Notes: generated from the sequence alone by a model not told the origin. A stretch of DNA of 57,618 nucleotides from Gallionella sp. (GCA_017880865.1 JADGRL010000015.1:1-57618); one strand, 5' to 3'. Shown: positions 26,614 to 35,633, numbered from the stretch's first letter. Numbers and translations are program-made.

Positions 26614-26647
26614 TGTTAGAGGTTAAGTTAAATATAGTAATCAGGAG

Positions 26648-26956
26648 TTGAAGATTCCATCCCTTATTTCACAAGTTATCCCCATCCAGGTCGCGCAGTT
26701 AAGTTCGGATATTTCACCCAAGCTGGATCTCAGTATTGAAGGCATGCGTAGCCAGCAATTTAGCGAGTGGGTTTTCGTATTTCTAATGTTGGGGATAATC
26801 GTTTTTTCCGGAATCATCATCGCGCTGATGTTCAACAAGAACCAGTCCAAGAAGATGAGGCTGGGTGAGCGCCTGATGTTTGTTGCTATTATTCTGGGCG
26901 TTGTAAGTGCGGTGATTTTTGGTGCTTTGCAGATGCTGGGCGGATATTTATTCTGA
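26648..26956 (+). CDS. Small two-helix membrane protein with a non-ATG start
   Basis: 102 residues with helices at about 41-62 and 78-96. No ATG exists upstream of the conserved-looking part. Either TTG at 26648 (overlapping the end of the AGGAG) or ATT at 26654, which has perfect spacing of six bases from AGGAG, must be used. I give the TTG as the annotated start but the ATT fits the ribosome binding site better. Function unknown. It opens the second transcript of the island, followed by a CcoS-like gene. Confidence 0.6.
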   Translation: MKIPSLISQVIPIQVAQLSSDISPKLDLSIEGMRSQQFSEWVFVFLMLGIIVFSGIIIALMFNKNQSKKMRLGERLMFVAIILGVVSAVIFGALQMLGGYLF

Positions 26957-26981
26957 TTTCTCACGTTATAGGAGACATGTT

Positions 26982-27263
26982 ATGTCATCGACTTTTTTAG
27001 ATTCACTTCCTGATGGTTGGACGATTTATTTATGGTTAGTCATCGGCGCGATGATAATTATCGCGGCAATCTATTGGATACGTTGGGGCTCACAAAACGA
27101 ACAGTTTGATGAAGACATTAAATATGTCGTTTTCGACGAGAATGATAAAGATAAAATGACACCGGAAAATTTCGCAAAAAGCCAATCCGTCATGAAAGCG
27201 CAGATGGAAAGTCGCGAACGTCATTTGGCAAAAAAAGCTGAAGAGAGAACTCATACAGCATGA
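26982..27263 (+). CDS. CcoS-like cbb3 oxidase assembly protein
   Basis: 93 residues. One helix (about 13-35) is followed by WGSQNEQFDEDIKYVVFDEN, similar to the CcoS motif with an acidic GQFDDLE-like stretch after the helix. A lysine-rich C-terminal part is longer than usual CcoS. GGAG precedes the ATG at 26982. The stop overlaps the start of the next cytochrome gene by 4 bp. CcoS is needed for haem and copper insertion in cbb3 oxidases. The call is by pattern, not full-length similarity. Confidence 0.6.
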   Translation: MSSTFLDSLPDGWTIYLWLVIGAMIIIAAIYWIRWGSQNEQFDEDIKYVVFDENDKDKMTPENFAKSQSVMKAQMESRERHLAKKAEERTHTA

Positions 27264-27739
27264 AACGTGGCGAAAAAGCGGTCCTGTTTTTAATTGTGTT
27301 TTTGGTGGGTGCCGGAATGGTGCGCTCGTTCTTTAACGTTGAAAAACATGACCACGATATTCCGTTTTATAGTACGGCTACTCCTGAAGTAACTAGAGAT
27401 GCGATGGATGTATACAAAAAATCCGGTTGCAAAGAATGCCACTCTCTTTGGACGATGAAGAATATATTGGAGTCGGTTCCTGCACCCATGATGGATGGCA
27501 TAGGTTCGCTACGCAGTGAAGCATGGCTGTTTGATTACCTCTCATCAGCAAATCCGCAGTCCATTATGCCGTCTCGTCTGAAACTGGAGTTTCGTATGCC
27601 GTCCTATGTCAGCCTCTCTGAGAGAGATCGACACACGCTGGCAGCCTATCTGGCTAGCCTTAAAGTTCAGGATTGGTATCTGGAGCAAACCAGGAAAGCG
27701 GAGTTTGAAAAATTGACCGGCAAGGAATATAAGCAATGA
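27260..27739 (+). CDS. Membrane-anchored mono-haem cytochrome c
   Basis: 159 residues. An N-terminal helix (about 7-26) anchors a periplasmic domain with haem motif CKECH near residue 56 and a candidate sixth-ligand Met in SIMPSRL or RMPSY. It is coupled by overlap with both neighbours. In the absence of a haem-bearing CcoP it could feed electrons to the oxidase. It resembles in layout the 194-aa cytochrome at 39526. Confidence 0.8.
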   Translation: MKRGEKAVLFLIVFLVGAGMVRSFFNVEKHDHDIPFYSTATPEVTRDAMDVYKKSGCKECHSLWTMKNILESVPAPMMDGIGSLRSEAWLFDYLSSANPQSIMPSRLKLEFRMPSYVSLSERDRHTLAAYLASLKVQDWYLEQTRKAEFEKLTGKEYKQ

Positions 27740-28260
27740 GTCAGCGAAATACAAAAGGCATCGCTGCGATGATGCTTGGCATCACAAATCTGGGCAATGC
27801 GTTGCGCGCATCGCCGCCCTATAACAAAGCATTTGCGGCCTTGCTGATCGGCACATCGCTGAATTATTTTGGCGATAAATTGCTAGGCGTCAAGATTGAG
27901 CTTTTTTCCGGCTTGGCGACATTTAGCTTTGCCTGGATGCTGGATGTTTTTCTATTGCCTTTTCTGGTGGGCATCGTGGTGTCATGGATATTCGGTGCCG
28001 GCGGCAAGTGGCTGTGCTATTTGCCGCCGCTGATCGTGCGCTGCATCAGTTATGCTCACCTATACAATATCGGATCCCCGCCTGGCAGCACGCTGAATCC
28101 AATGGGATGGTGGGGGTTGTATGTCATTTTGGCGGTGGAATCGGCCAGCATTGGCGGGATTCTCGGTGAGGTGATGGTCAAAGGGACGTATGGCCGAACC
28201 AATTTATCGGCTAAATCAGGAGGTATCACACCCTCCGTAATTGAAGAATCCAAAACATGA
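27736..28260 (+). CDS. Hydrophobic protein of unknown function
   Basis: 174 residues with four likely helices (about 30-45, 55-70, 72-105, 127-150). No haem-c motif. A His in SYAHLYNIG near a Pro/Gly-rich loop is the only candidate ligand. It overlaps both neighbours by 4 bp, so it belongs firmly to the second unit. I recognise no family. Confidence 0.65.
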   Translation: MSQRNTKGIAAMMLGITNLGNALRASPPYNKAFAALLIGTSLNYFGDKLLGVKIELFSGLATFSFAWMLDVFLLPFLVGIVVSWIFGAGGKWLCYLPPLIVRCISYAHLYNIGSPPGSTLNPMGWWGLYVILAVESASIGGILGEVMVKGTYGRTNLSAKSGGITPSVIEESKT

Positions 28261-29321
28261 GTGCTTTTCGGAAAACTGCGCATGTGCCTTCTACTCCGGA
28301 GGAGCGTGCCCGTAAAAAAAGATTTTTATCTGCGACGGTCATTACCTGTATCGCCATAGCGATGATTGGCGGAAGTCTTCATGTGGTCAAATTGGGTTCG
28401 ATACGCATGGGAGAAATGCGCAATCTGGCTACGTACAATTTGAAAGAAGAGGCGACCCATATTCGCGCTGCCGGTGAGGACATAGCTTTACATGAATCCA
28501 ACGAGCGTCCGTTAACTCGCGCCGCCGGATATTCAGTCGCCGACGCGGAAGCGCTGTTGCCTAAAACGCGCTGGCAGGAACTGGGAACCACCGTGCTGAT
28601 ACCGGCAGGCTCGTTTCTGATGGGCACGAATTTGGAAAATGCTAATGAAATCGATCGGCCGCAACACGCGGTTAATTTGCCCGCATATCGGATGGGTAAA
28701 TATTTGGTGACCAATGCGCAATATGCGCGTTTTGTTGCTGCAACAGGCCATCGTCCGCCACTGGATTGGAAAGAAGGAAAAATCCTGGAAGGGACGATGT
28801 TGATGCCGGTCACGATGGTCAATTGGCACGATGCGTCAGCCTATGCAAAGTGGGCAGGTTGTCGTTTGCCGACCGAAGCCGAATGGGAAAAGGCGGCCAG
28901 AGGAACGGATGGCAGACGTTGGCCATGGGGCAATACGATGGATCCGGGTCGTTTGAATACTTATTACAATGTGGGTTCGGCTACCAACGTGGATGTCTAT
29001 ACCACAGGGGTCAGTCCTTACGGGATTTTCGACATGGCCGGCAATGTGGACGAGTGGGTCAATGACGACTTTATTCCGTACCAGGGAACGACAGCACCAG
29101 CAGATGCGTTTCAGGGCAAGGTTGCGCGTGTCCAGAGCACCCAGGACCAAGCCTTGAAGCTATCTGATATGGTTCCGGTAGATCGGCGCTACAAAGTGTT
29201 GCGAGGAGGATCATGGAAGGGCGATCCTTTCGCCACGGCCTCCTATCACCGAGATTATGCATGGCCAAATTTTGCGTCGGATTTTTATGGGTTTCGCTGT
29301 GCATCCAATGCAGGCAAATAG
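28257..29321 (+). CDS. SUMF1-fold protein, membrane-anchored, without catalytic cysteines
   Basis: 354 residues. An N-terminal helix (about 25-45) is followed by a formylglycine-generating-enzyme-like fold (about 105-350: NAQYARFVAATGHRPP, GCRLPTEAEWEKAARGT, FDMAGNVDEWVND, LRGGSWKGDP, YGFRCAS). In true formylglycine-generating enzymes two cysteines lie between RGGS and GFR. Here that segment is ATASYHRDYAWPN, with none. It therefore is not a sulfatase-activating enzyme, and is more like NirV-type SUMF1 proteins found near redox enzymes. Position in an oxidase unit suggests a structural or copper-related role (inference). Confidence 0.85.
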   Translation: MSAFRKTAHVPSTPEERARKKRFLSATVITCIAIAMIGGSLHVVKLGSIRMGEMRNLATYNLKEEATHIRAAGEDIALHESNERPLTRAAGYSVADAEALLPKTRWQELGTTVLIPAGSFLMGTNLENANEIDRPQHAVNLPAYRMGKYLVTNAQYARFVAATGHRPPLDWKEGKILEGTMLMPVTMVNWHDASAYAKWAGCRLPTEAEWEKAARGTDGRRWPWGNTMDPGRLNTYYNVGSATNVDVYTTGVSPYGIFDMAGNVDEWVNDDFIPYQGTTAPADAFQGKVARVQSTQDQALKLSDMVPVDRRYKVLRGGSWKGDPFATASYHRDYAWPNFASDFYGFRCASNAGK

Positions 29322-29338
29322 ATACTAAAGGGAGATTT

Positions 29339-29590
29339 ATGATGAATCACATGTGGGTGAAAATTAGTCTGACGTTGGCCGGCTTGGTTGGATACTCGTC
29401 TGCACAGGCGGCAGTGGATAGTTACCGTTTTATGCACGTTACCATCTCAACACCCTGGTATATTTTTTTATTTTTATTGATGGGTGTTTTTGCCCCGTTT
29501 ATTTTAATGGCCGTATTAGCCTGGAGCAGCGCAGCACGCAAAACTGAACTTGAGTTGGCTGGCTCTGATAACAAGTCTTCCGTGGAGTAG
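29339..29590 (+). CDS. Small membrane protein with signal peptide
   Basis: 83 residues. A signal-like N-terminus ends SSAQA (about residue 23-27), followed by a short segment YRFMHVTIS and one membrane helix (about 39-62). Two ATGs in a row (29339, 29342) follow GGAG; the second has better spacing. No recognised family. Like its neighbour it has a His near the helix start, which might bind haem b (inference only). Confidence 0.6.
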   Translation: MMNHMWVKISLTLAGLVGYSSAQAAVDSYRFMHVTISTPWYIFLFLLMGVFAPFILMAVLAWSSAARKTELELAGSDNKSSVE

Positions 29591-29597
29591 TCAGTTT

Positions 29598-29990
29598 ATG
29601 TTGCAAATTACAACGAAGTTTTTTAGAGCGTCACTGCTGCGCACCGCAGGAATAATATTGGCAGCAATGCTGTCGATCCTGAGCATGCTTCCCGCGTATG
29701 CCGATGACACAAATACGGCGAACGACAGCTCACAGATCATGCAGTCTTTTAATCAGCAGCACAGGGATGCTGAGCATGCAAAATCGATAACCGATAAAGA
29801 CAAGCAACGCGTGATGTTTTTGTTGGGAGTATTGCTTATAACGCTGGTTCTGATCACCGGCGGACTGGGCATTGCGATGGGCTTATATGGGAAGCCGGTG
29901 TTCCTGGCGCACATGATCTTTGCCGGATTAAGTATGACGCTGGCTCTCGCCCATGCGATCGTCGGCATAGTATGGTTTTTTCCGTTCTAA
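29598..29990 (+). CDS. Small exported two-helix protein with paired histidines
   Basis: 130 residues. A signal peptide ending near PAYADD, a soluble helical linker, then two helices (about 73-93 and 100-125). The second helix has FLAHMIFAGLSMTLALAHA: two His 14 residues apart in one helix, as in haem b proteins. It is the last gene of the second unit. No named family is recognised. Confidence 0.55.
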   Translation: MLQITTKFFRASLLRTAGIILAAMLSILSMLPAYADDTNTANDSSQIMQSFNQQHRDAEHAKSITDKDKQRVMFLLGVLLITLVLITGGLGIAMGLYGKPVFLAHMIFAGLSMTLALAHAIVGIVWFFPF

Positions 29991-30113
29991 CATTCCGAAG
30001 TCAGTCGGTTGCTGCGGGCGTGTAAATCGCGTTCGCGGCAATCGATCTGAATCAGGCTTACCTCTTTTATCAGCACTGTCTGATCCCAATTTTATCTTTC
30101 GTCCAATTTCCTT

Positions 30114-32765
30114 ATGTCACATGCCCAGCCGTCTCGCTTGAGTTCTGAAACAACAAGCAAGGCATCATGGTGGTGGGTGGTGGCCTTCCTTTATTGCCTG
30201 TCCGGTTTGACCAGCCTGGGTTATGAGGTGCTATGGGCACGCATGTTATCCATGCAATTCGGGGTCAGCATATTCGGCGTGGTACTCACCGTGGCGGCGT
30301 TCATGATCGGTCTGGGTCTGGGCAGTCTGGCGGGGGTGAAATGGGCAAAGCGATGCAACAAACCCCTGACCCTGTTTGCAATACTTGAAATAGCCATCGC
30401 GCTCTATGCGTTATTACTGCCGAATCTGCTCCAATCGCTTGGTGGATGGATGGAAGGTGTCGCTGCGCAATTGTCGTTAGTACAGTGGTATTTATTGCAG
30501 GGAACCGAGGCACTGTGCTTGTTGGTTGTGCCGGCATTTGCGATGGGAGTAGGCTTCGCACTGGTGCTCAAAGTTGTTGAGCGCACCCCGTTGTTACTTG
30601 GAAAGTTATACGGTTTGAATACCTTGGGCGGAGCTGTGGGGGCGTTATTCCCATTATGGAGTTTGCCTATACTAGGCTGGATCGTTTCAGTGCGGATCAT
30701 CGCCATGCTTGGATTGGCGGTTGGAGGCGCGGCATTCGTGTTGTCGCGTTTCATGCCAATAGGTGATCGCACGCATCAGCCCAGGGCAGAAAACTGGCAA
30801 CCTCGTCCACCGTTGACCGCGCTAATCATTTATGCCGGGATCGGGGCGGGCAGCATCATGCTTGAGATCGGCTGGGTACGCTTGTACGGCATGATCATGT
30901 TGCGCACCGAATATGTGCTGGGCGTCATTCTGGCGGTATTTTTGCTCGGCATTGCGCTGGGCAGCATGCTCTTGCCGCGGATACACAAACGCTGGATGTC
31001 GGTGTTCATGCCGTTTGTAGCAGGCGGTGGCGTGCTGCTAAGTTTGTACTTGCTACCGGTCGCATCCGCTTGGGTGGAACGCAGCCAGTTCCAATCGCTG
31101 TTCGGCGCACTGTGGTCGCAAGCGCTGATGCTGGGCATATTTACGTTGCCGATCACGCTGGCATTGGGGGCGTGGCTGCCATTGCTGGCCGATCGCTTTG
31201 GCAACTCGGAATCGAGTGGCGCATGGCTATATGGGGCCAATTGTCTGGGCGGTGGCGTCGGTGCCGCAGTTGCCTGTTTGGTGGTCATTCCGATGTTTGG
31301 CGGCGTAGCCGCAGTTGCATTGGCCGGGCTTGCGATCACAGCTCTGGGGTTGGTATGGGTCAAATCACGTTCGGCCTGGCTGGCTTTTGCGGTCATGCTG
31401 ATGCTCGCCTGGCCTTTGCGCAATATGCCGCCGGTGCATGATTTGTTGCCGCAAGTCGAAACCAATAGCCGGGATTTATATCTCTATGAAGATGCGATCT
31501 CGCTGACGCATGTGGTGCGACAGCAGGATGGTCAGCGCATACTTCTGAGCGACTTGCAGCGCATGGACGCGTCCACCGAACCGAGTGCGGTTGAGATTCA
31601 AAAGGATCAGGCACGTCTGGCATTGCTGCTTCACCCAGCACCGCATCAGGTGCTGTTTCTCGGCATTGGAACTGGAATTTCAATGGCGGGTTCCCAGCCT
31701 TTTCCCGATTTGCATCGCAGCGCGGTAGAGATATCTCAGGGGGCAATTTACGCCGCCGGGAAATGGTTTGCTCCGGTGAATGGCTATATCATGGATCAAG
31801 TCCAGATCCAGCGGGACGATGCCAGACACTTTTTGAATACTACGCAACAAAATTACGATGTGATCGTCGGTGACTTGTTTCACCCCGATCTGGCCGGAAT
31901 GGGCTCATTGTTATCGGTGCAACAATTTCAACGGGCGCGCAGCCATTTGAAAGCCGACGGAGTATTCGTACAATGGTTGGCGCTCAATCAGTTCGATATT
32001 CAATCGCTCAAGGTCGTGCTGCGCAGTTTTCATCGGGTGTTTCCAGATGCGCAAATGTTTATGGATGGTATGCATCTGGCACTGGTTGGCCCCAAACAAG
32101 GTTTCTTGGGCGCAAATGCCATGCTCGGGAATTTGCATCGCATGGCAACGCAAGAGCAAGACCAGGCAACGGGTGATGAAGGTGCATGGACTTGGCTTGG
32201 GCGCTATTGGGGGCCGATTGCTGCGAGTGCAGGGCCAGTTCAGGATGAGTGGGTGCCCTTTATTGAATTTAACTTACCGCGCGCACGCTATGATGGCAGC
32301 GTGGATTTGGCAGCCCTGTTGTCGTGGATGCTCAAACAGCATCCCGACGCCGATACGGCGATGAAAATTTTGGGAGTCAGTGCAGAAGACAAGAGCAAAT
32401 TCGGGCGCGCTTATGTGGCGACAGAATTGATGGCTCGTGGATGGATTGCCTCCATTCAGGGTGATGCTGAAAATGCGGGAGAATTAACCTGGCTGGCCCA
32501 GCAGGCGAACCCTCGAGATCGCTGGATTGCCAATGCGCTAGCTGATAACATGCTGCAATCACTTGCTCAGGCAGGCCAGCATGGTTTGAGCGAGCGCGAA
32601 GCATTGCTGCGTATCCTGAAAGTATCCCCAGAGTATGTTGGAGCCCTGCGCGCACTTTGGCGTCTGGAGCAGTCTGCGGGTAATACGCAGCAGGCGGAGC
32701 ATTATCGCCTGCGCTTACTTGCGGTATCGCCCTTGGACGCTGACGCCTCGCAGAGTTTGTTGTAA
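30114..32765 (+). CDS. Membrane-fused spermidine-synthase-like protein
   Basis: 883 residues. About 12 N-terminal helices (15-440) are fused to a polyamine-synthase-like Rossmann domain (about 480-690): GIGTGIS for the nucleotide fold, VEIS, RDDARHF and VIVGDLFHP. The C-terminal ~130 residues are helical, TPR-like. The acidic residue usual in the glycine-rich loop is replaced (GIGTG), and aminopropyl transfer is unproven for this membrane class. It opens the third unit with ccoG next to it. Its likely role could be oxidase assembly, but that is inference from context only. Confidence 0.8.
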   Translation: MSHAQPSRLSSETTSKASWWWVVAFLYCLSGLTSLGYEVLWARMLSMQFGVSIFGVVLTVAAFMIGLGLGSLAGVKWAKRCNKPLTLFAILEIAIALYALLLPNLLQSLGGWMEGVAAQLSLVQWYLLQGTEALCLLVVPAFAMGVGFALVLKVVERTPLLLGKLYGLNTLGGAVGALFPLWSLPILGWIVSVRIIAMLGLAVGGAAFVLSRFMPIGDRTHQPRAENWQPRPPLTALIIYAGIGAGSIMLEIGWVRLYGMIMLRTEYVLGVILAVFLLGIALGSMLLPRIHKRWMSVFMPFVAGGGVLLSLYLLPVASAWVERSQFQSLFGALWSQALMLGIFTLPITLALGAWLPLLADRFGNSESSGAWLYGANCLGGGVGAAVACLVVIPMFGGVAAVALAGLAITALGLVWVKSRSAWLAFAVMLMLAWPLRNMPPVHDLLPQVETNSRDLYLYEDAISLTHVVRQQDGQRILLSDLQRMDASTEPSAVEIQKDQARLALLLHPAPHQVLFLGIGTGISMAGSQPFPDLHRSAVEISQGAIYAAGKWFAPVNGYIMDQVQIQRDDARHFLNTTQQNYDVIVGDLFHPDLAGMGSLLSVQQFQRARSHLKADGVFVQWLALNQFDIQSLKVVLRSFHRVFPDAQMFMDGMHLALVGPKQGFLGANAMLGNLHRMATQEQDQATGDEGAWTWLGRYWGPIAASAGPVQDEWVPFIEFNLPRARYDGSVDLAALLSWMLKQHPDADTAMKILGVSAEDKSKFGRAYVATELMARGWIASIQGDAENAGELTWLAQQANPRDRWIANALADNMLQSLAQAGQHGLSEREALLRILKVSPEYVGALRALWRLEQSAGNTQQAEHYRLRLLAVSPLDADASQSLL

Positions 32766-32805
32766 CCTAAACAGGTTGTAATTGGAGCCGCGCTAAAAGC
32801 TAATT

Positions 32806-34122
32806 ATGTCTTCCGGTATTAACAAAACACTTTCCAGTATTCCGATCAAAGTGATCGGTTCCACAACGAAAAAGGGTGGGTCCAATTTTCGATGGAAAAG
32901 GCGCGTCGTTCAGATTGCAATCCTGATATTGCTGGTGCTCATTCCGGTATCCGGTTTGTTTCGGTTCGATCCTGAGAATGGTGCGTTGGTGGTGCTGGGT
33001 TGGCAAATCTGGCTGGCCGATTTCTTTCTGATATCCGGTTTGTGGATCACGCTGGCTTGCGCATTGATCGGGCTGTATTCGATTGCGGGTACGGTATTCT
33101 GCGGCTGGGCCTGCCCGCAAAATACCGTATCGGAATGGGCGAACTACATGACCCATAAGTTGCTCGGCAAACGTGCCGAAGTCAGCCTGACCGGCGATGC
33201 ACCGAAAGTAGCGGCCGCTAAAAACAAGGCGTTGAACTGGTCATTGCTGGGCATCTCATTCCTGTTCGCGGCGATGTTATTCGCACTGGTTCCGTTGCTG
33301 TACTTTTACCCGCCGGATGTGGTGTGGTCTTTCATCATTGGGCGAACTGATGCAAGATTGGCCGGTTCCCTGTATTGGATATACACGGTTTGGGTGATGA
33401 TGATCCTGTTGGATATCGCGGTGCTGCGCCACTTCTGGTGTCGTTTCGCCTGTGTCTACAAGGTTTGGCAACATTCGTTCAAAACCCGCGAAACGCTGCA
33501 TGTGCTCTATGATGCCAGTCGGGCCGATGAATGTTCCAAGTGCAATTATTGCGTGACGACTTGCTTTATCGACCTGGATCCGCGCAAGACGGAGCAGTAT
33601 GACAGTTGCATCAACTGCGGTGATTGCATCGATGCATGCAATAGCTTGCAGGCCAAAAAGGGCGGTGTGGGTTTGCTGCGGTTTGAATTGGGGCCGCGTG
33701 TGCAGGGTAGGGCACGCAAACTTCGAGACAACACCATGACCTTGTTATCAAGGTTCCATTGGACGGCTCCGTTTGCGGCTCTGGGTGTCGCGCTGTTTGC
33801 GTGGGGAGTCTGGACCTATCAGCCTTATCATTTGTCAGTGGGTTATTTACAAACGGCTAAAAATCAATCGGCTCGGGATTATCGTATCGAGATTTCCAGC
33901 AAGCGCTATCGCCCGACCGAATTGAGTTTATCGATTGAAGGATTGCAGCCTGAGGATTTTACGTTGAGTACACAAGGGGTAAACATGCAGACGGTCGGTC
34001 GCACGTCGGTATTTCTTACGATGTCGCCCAAGTTAAAACACGGATTCTATCCATTTGTGGTTGTGGTTCGTTCCAATGATGGCTGGATCGGACGTTACAA
34101 AGACCAACATTTTGCCCAATGA
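32806..34122 (+). CDS. ccoG: CcoG-like oxidase accessory ferredoxin protein
   Basis: 438 residues. Helices at about 35-55, 75-95, 145-170 and 190-210 surround CGWACPQNT, whose cysteines are typical of CcoG/FixG. Two ferredoxin-type clusters follow (CSKCNYCVTTC and CINCGDCIDAC). The C-terminal Ig-like FixG domain (about 330-435) is present. CcoG reduces copper(II) for assembly of cbb3 oxidases. Its presence here supports the cbb3-like nature of ccoN. ccoH and ccoI are not seen; a FixH-like lipoprotein follows two genes later. Confidence 0.92.
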   Translation: MSSGINKTLSSIPIKVIGSTTKKGGSNFRWKRRVVQIAILILLVLIPVSGLFRFDPENGALVVLGWQIWLADFFLISGLWITLACALIGLYSIAGTVFCGWACPQNTVSEWANYMTHKLLGKRAEVSLTGDAPKVAAAKNKALNWSLLGISFLFAAMLFALVPLLYFYPPDVVWSFIIGRTDARLAGSLYWIYTVWVMMILLDIAVLRHFWCRFACVYKVWQHSFKTRETLHVLYDASRADECSKCNYCVTTCFIDLDPRKTEQYDSCINCGDCIDACNSLQAKKGGVGLLRFELGPRVQGRARKLRDNTMTLLSRFHWTAPFAALGVALFAWGVWTYQPYHLSVGYLQTAKNQSARDYRIEISSKRYRPTELSLSIEGLQPEDFTLSTQGVNMQTVGRTSVFLTMSPKLKHGFYPFVVVVRSNDGWIGRYKDQHFAQ

Positions 34123-34134
34123 GGAGATTACATA

Positions 34135-34551
34135 ATGTCAGAACAGAAAGATAAGCAACCTGAGTTGGCGGGCGTAGAGCCTCATTGGGGTGAGCAGCAT
34201 AAAGATAATTTCGGCTATGCCTCGGAAGAGGAGCGTCTGGAAAAGCGCGGCATGGAAGATTGGGAATTGGTTGATCAGATTCCAAAATCGCAAGGAAAGG
34301 TTCCTTATTGGTTCATGGCGGTGGTGGTGATTGTGTTGCTGGTTGGGGTGGGGCTCAGTTTTCCATTTTGGGGGTTGCGTCCCGGCGTTACAGTGGAATG
34401 GACTGACTGGGTAAAAGACCCGGGATTTTTAGGCTCGCTGGTGTATATTTCAGCCGCAGCCGCGTTCGTATATTACATGGTGCATCACTCTGGTCCTACC
34501 GAGGAAGAGCAAAACGAAATCAAGCGCGATAAAAGTAATAAGCAAGTGTGA
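34135..34551 (+). CDS. Haem-free two-helix protein related to the 216-aa subunit
   Basis: 138 residues. The N-terminal acidic half is soluble, then helices at about 60-80 and 98-118. The segment KVPYWFMAVVV ... SFPFWGLRPG repeats the pattern of the 216-aa protein at 25698 (LPIPVVW ... FPLWGQRPN), so both come from one family. There is no CxxCH. It lies just after ccoG with GAGGAG before its ATG. It could be a shortened version of the same subunit. Confidence 0.55.
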   Translation: MSEQKDKQPELAGVEPHWGEQHKDNFGYASEEERLEKRGMEDWELVDQIPKSQGKVPYWFMAVVVIVLLVGVGLSFPFWGLRPGVTVEWTDWVKDPGFLGSLVYISAAAAFVYYMVHHSGPTEEEQNEIKRDKSNKQV

Positions 34552-34576
34552 TGTTAGCGATCACCACTCAAAAATT

Positions 34577-34966
34577 GTGAAAAAATTACTGACCGTATTA
34601 ACGAGTTTTCTTGCGACGGGGCTGGTTGCATGCAGCGTTGGAAACGAGCCTCCATCGATACCCTTGCAGCACTGGCAAGAGATGGATGTGCGCATTGAAA
34701 CTCATCCGAACCCCCCGGTTGCAGGAATGTCCGAGGTTGTTGTTATCGTCACAGGTCCGCATGGCAGACCCATACACGATCTAATTATCTCCCTGCGTGG
34801 CAACGAAGCGATGCCATGGGTGCAGACGATTCAGGATGGATACATGGGCGCATATCGCCGCGCCGTGGATATCGGCAGCGGTGAGACGGTGATATTGCAA
34901 GTGAGGCTTCAGCGCGGAGAGGTGCAAAAAATATTGCTCTTTCCGCTTAAACTGGCGACTGATTAA
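34577..34966 (+). CDS. FixH/YtkA-like lipoprotein
   Basis: 129 residues from a GTG start. Signal peptide with lipobox LVAC (Cys19). The mature part is one beta-rich domain (about 35-125: VRIETHPNPPVAGMSEVVVI, then YMGAYRRAVDIG) in the style of FixH/YtkA domains. It could take the place of CcoH in assembly. The 3' end overlaps by 20 bp with the convergent CcoN-like gene at 34947-35489. Domain call is by eye. Confidence 0.55.
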   Translation: MKKLLTVLTSFLATGLVACSVGNEPPSIPLQHWQEMDVRIETHPNPPVAGMSEVVVIVTGPHGRPIHDLIISLRGNEAMPWVQTIQDGYMGAYRRAVDIGSGETVILQVRLQRGEVQKILLFPLKLATD

Positions 34967-35489
34967 TACCTTGTGTTGAGCTGTCGCTGGATGGGGCCAT
35001 GACAGTCAGAACGACATTCGCCAGATAAGTGCAAAAGCCAATCGCCATTGTGGTGCCGGAAATGGCCATAACAGGCCCATAAAAGCGATGCACGGAAGTG
35101 ATGTCTTCAGGGTTGGAATGCAACAACAATCCTTCCCAAATTCCGAACACCATTTGGATGATGTAGAAGCTATAAACACCTATGCTGACCCACCAAAAAG
35201 TATGTTTAACCAGCTTTATGGAATAAATATTTTTCCCGGTGAAAATCGGCAGCAGGTAAAAAGTAACACCCATCGCCAGCAATACCACACCGCCAACCAG
35301 ATTCATATGTGCGTGAGCCAACGGGTCAATCATATGCCCGGGGCCGCCGTAAGGGCTGCCAATCGAGTCCAGCCAGGCACGAATCGGAGGCATGACTTGA
35401 AGCATGCCATGAATAGTGCCAATAAAAAATGAAAAGGCGGAAAGCAGCAGAAAGTTTAAAAGATGGCGATGCAGAATGTTCGTGCTCAT
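34947..35489 (-). CDS. Short CcoN-like membrane protein (single haem-type HxH motif)
   Basis: 180 residues with about five helices. I start at MSTNILHRH because upstream residues are not protein-like, but no good ribosome binding site precedes it. The segment LAHAHMNLVGGVVLL corresponds to the helix of CcoN that holds the low-spin haem His (QVHVHAVIFGW). The active-site helices are absent. A second protein of this type lies at 39033-39542. Similar short subunit-I-like proteins accompany oxidases and NO reductases in some nitrifiers (recalled). It converges with the FixH-like gene. Confidence 0.65.
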   Translation of the reverse strand: MSTNILHRHLLNFLLLSAFSFFIGTIHGMLQVMPPIRAWLDSIGSPYGGPGHMIDPLAHAHMNLVGGVVLLAMGVTFYLLPIFTGKNIYSIKLVKHTFWWVSIGVYSFYIIQMVFGIWEGLLLHSNPEDITSVHRFYGPVMAISGTTMAIGFCTYLANVVLTVMAPSSDSSTQGINQSPV

Positions 35490-35570
35490 AGGTGGTGGGA
35501 TACTATTTAGAATGCCTGGCGGCGTAGAATTTATTGATTGGGACGACAGCGAGAGTTTACACGGCGCTAT

Positions 35571-35597
35571 AAAAGAAAATGCCCGGCGATCGCCGGA
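35571..35597 (-). terminator. Likely terminator after the 36-aa peptide gene
   Basis: A perfect 14-base palindrome (ccggcgatcgccgg, 35583-35596) is followed, on the minus strand, by the T-rich cattttctttt. It lies about 38 bp past the stop of the 36-residue peptide. Confidence 0.65.
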
Positions 35598-35633
35598 CAC
35601 TTTTTGATGCAGTCTTAACCGTAACGCTTGTAT

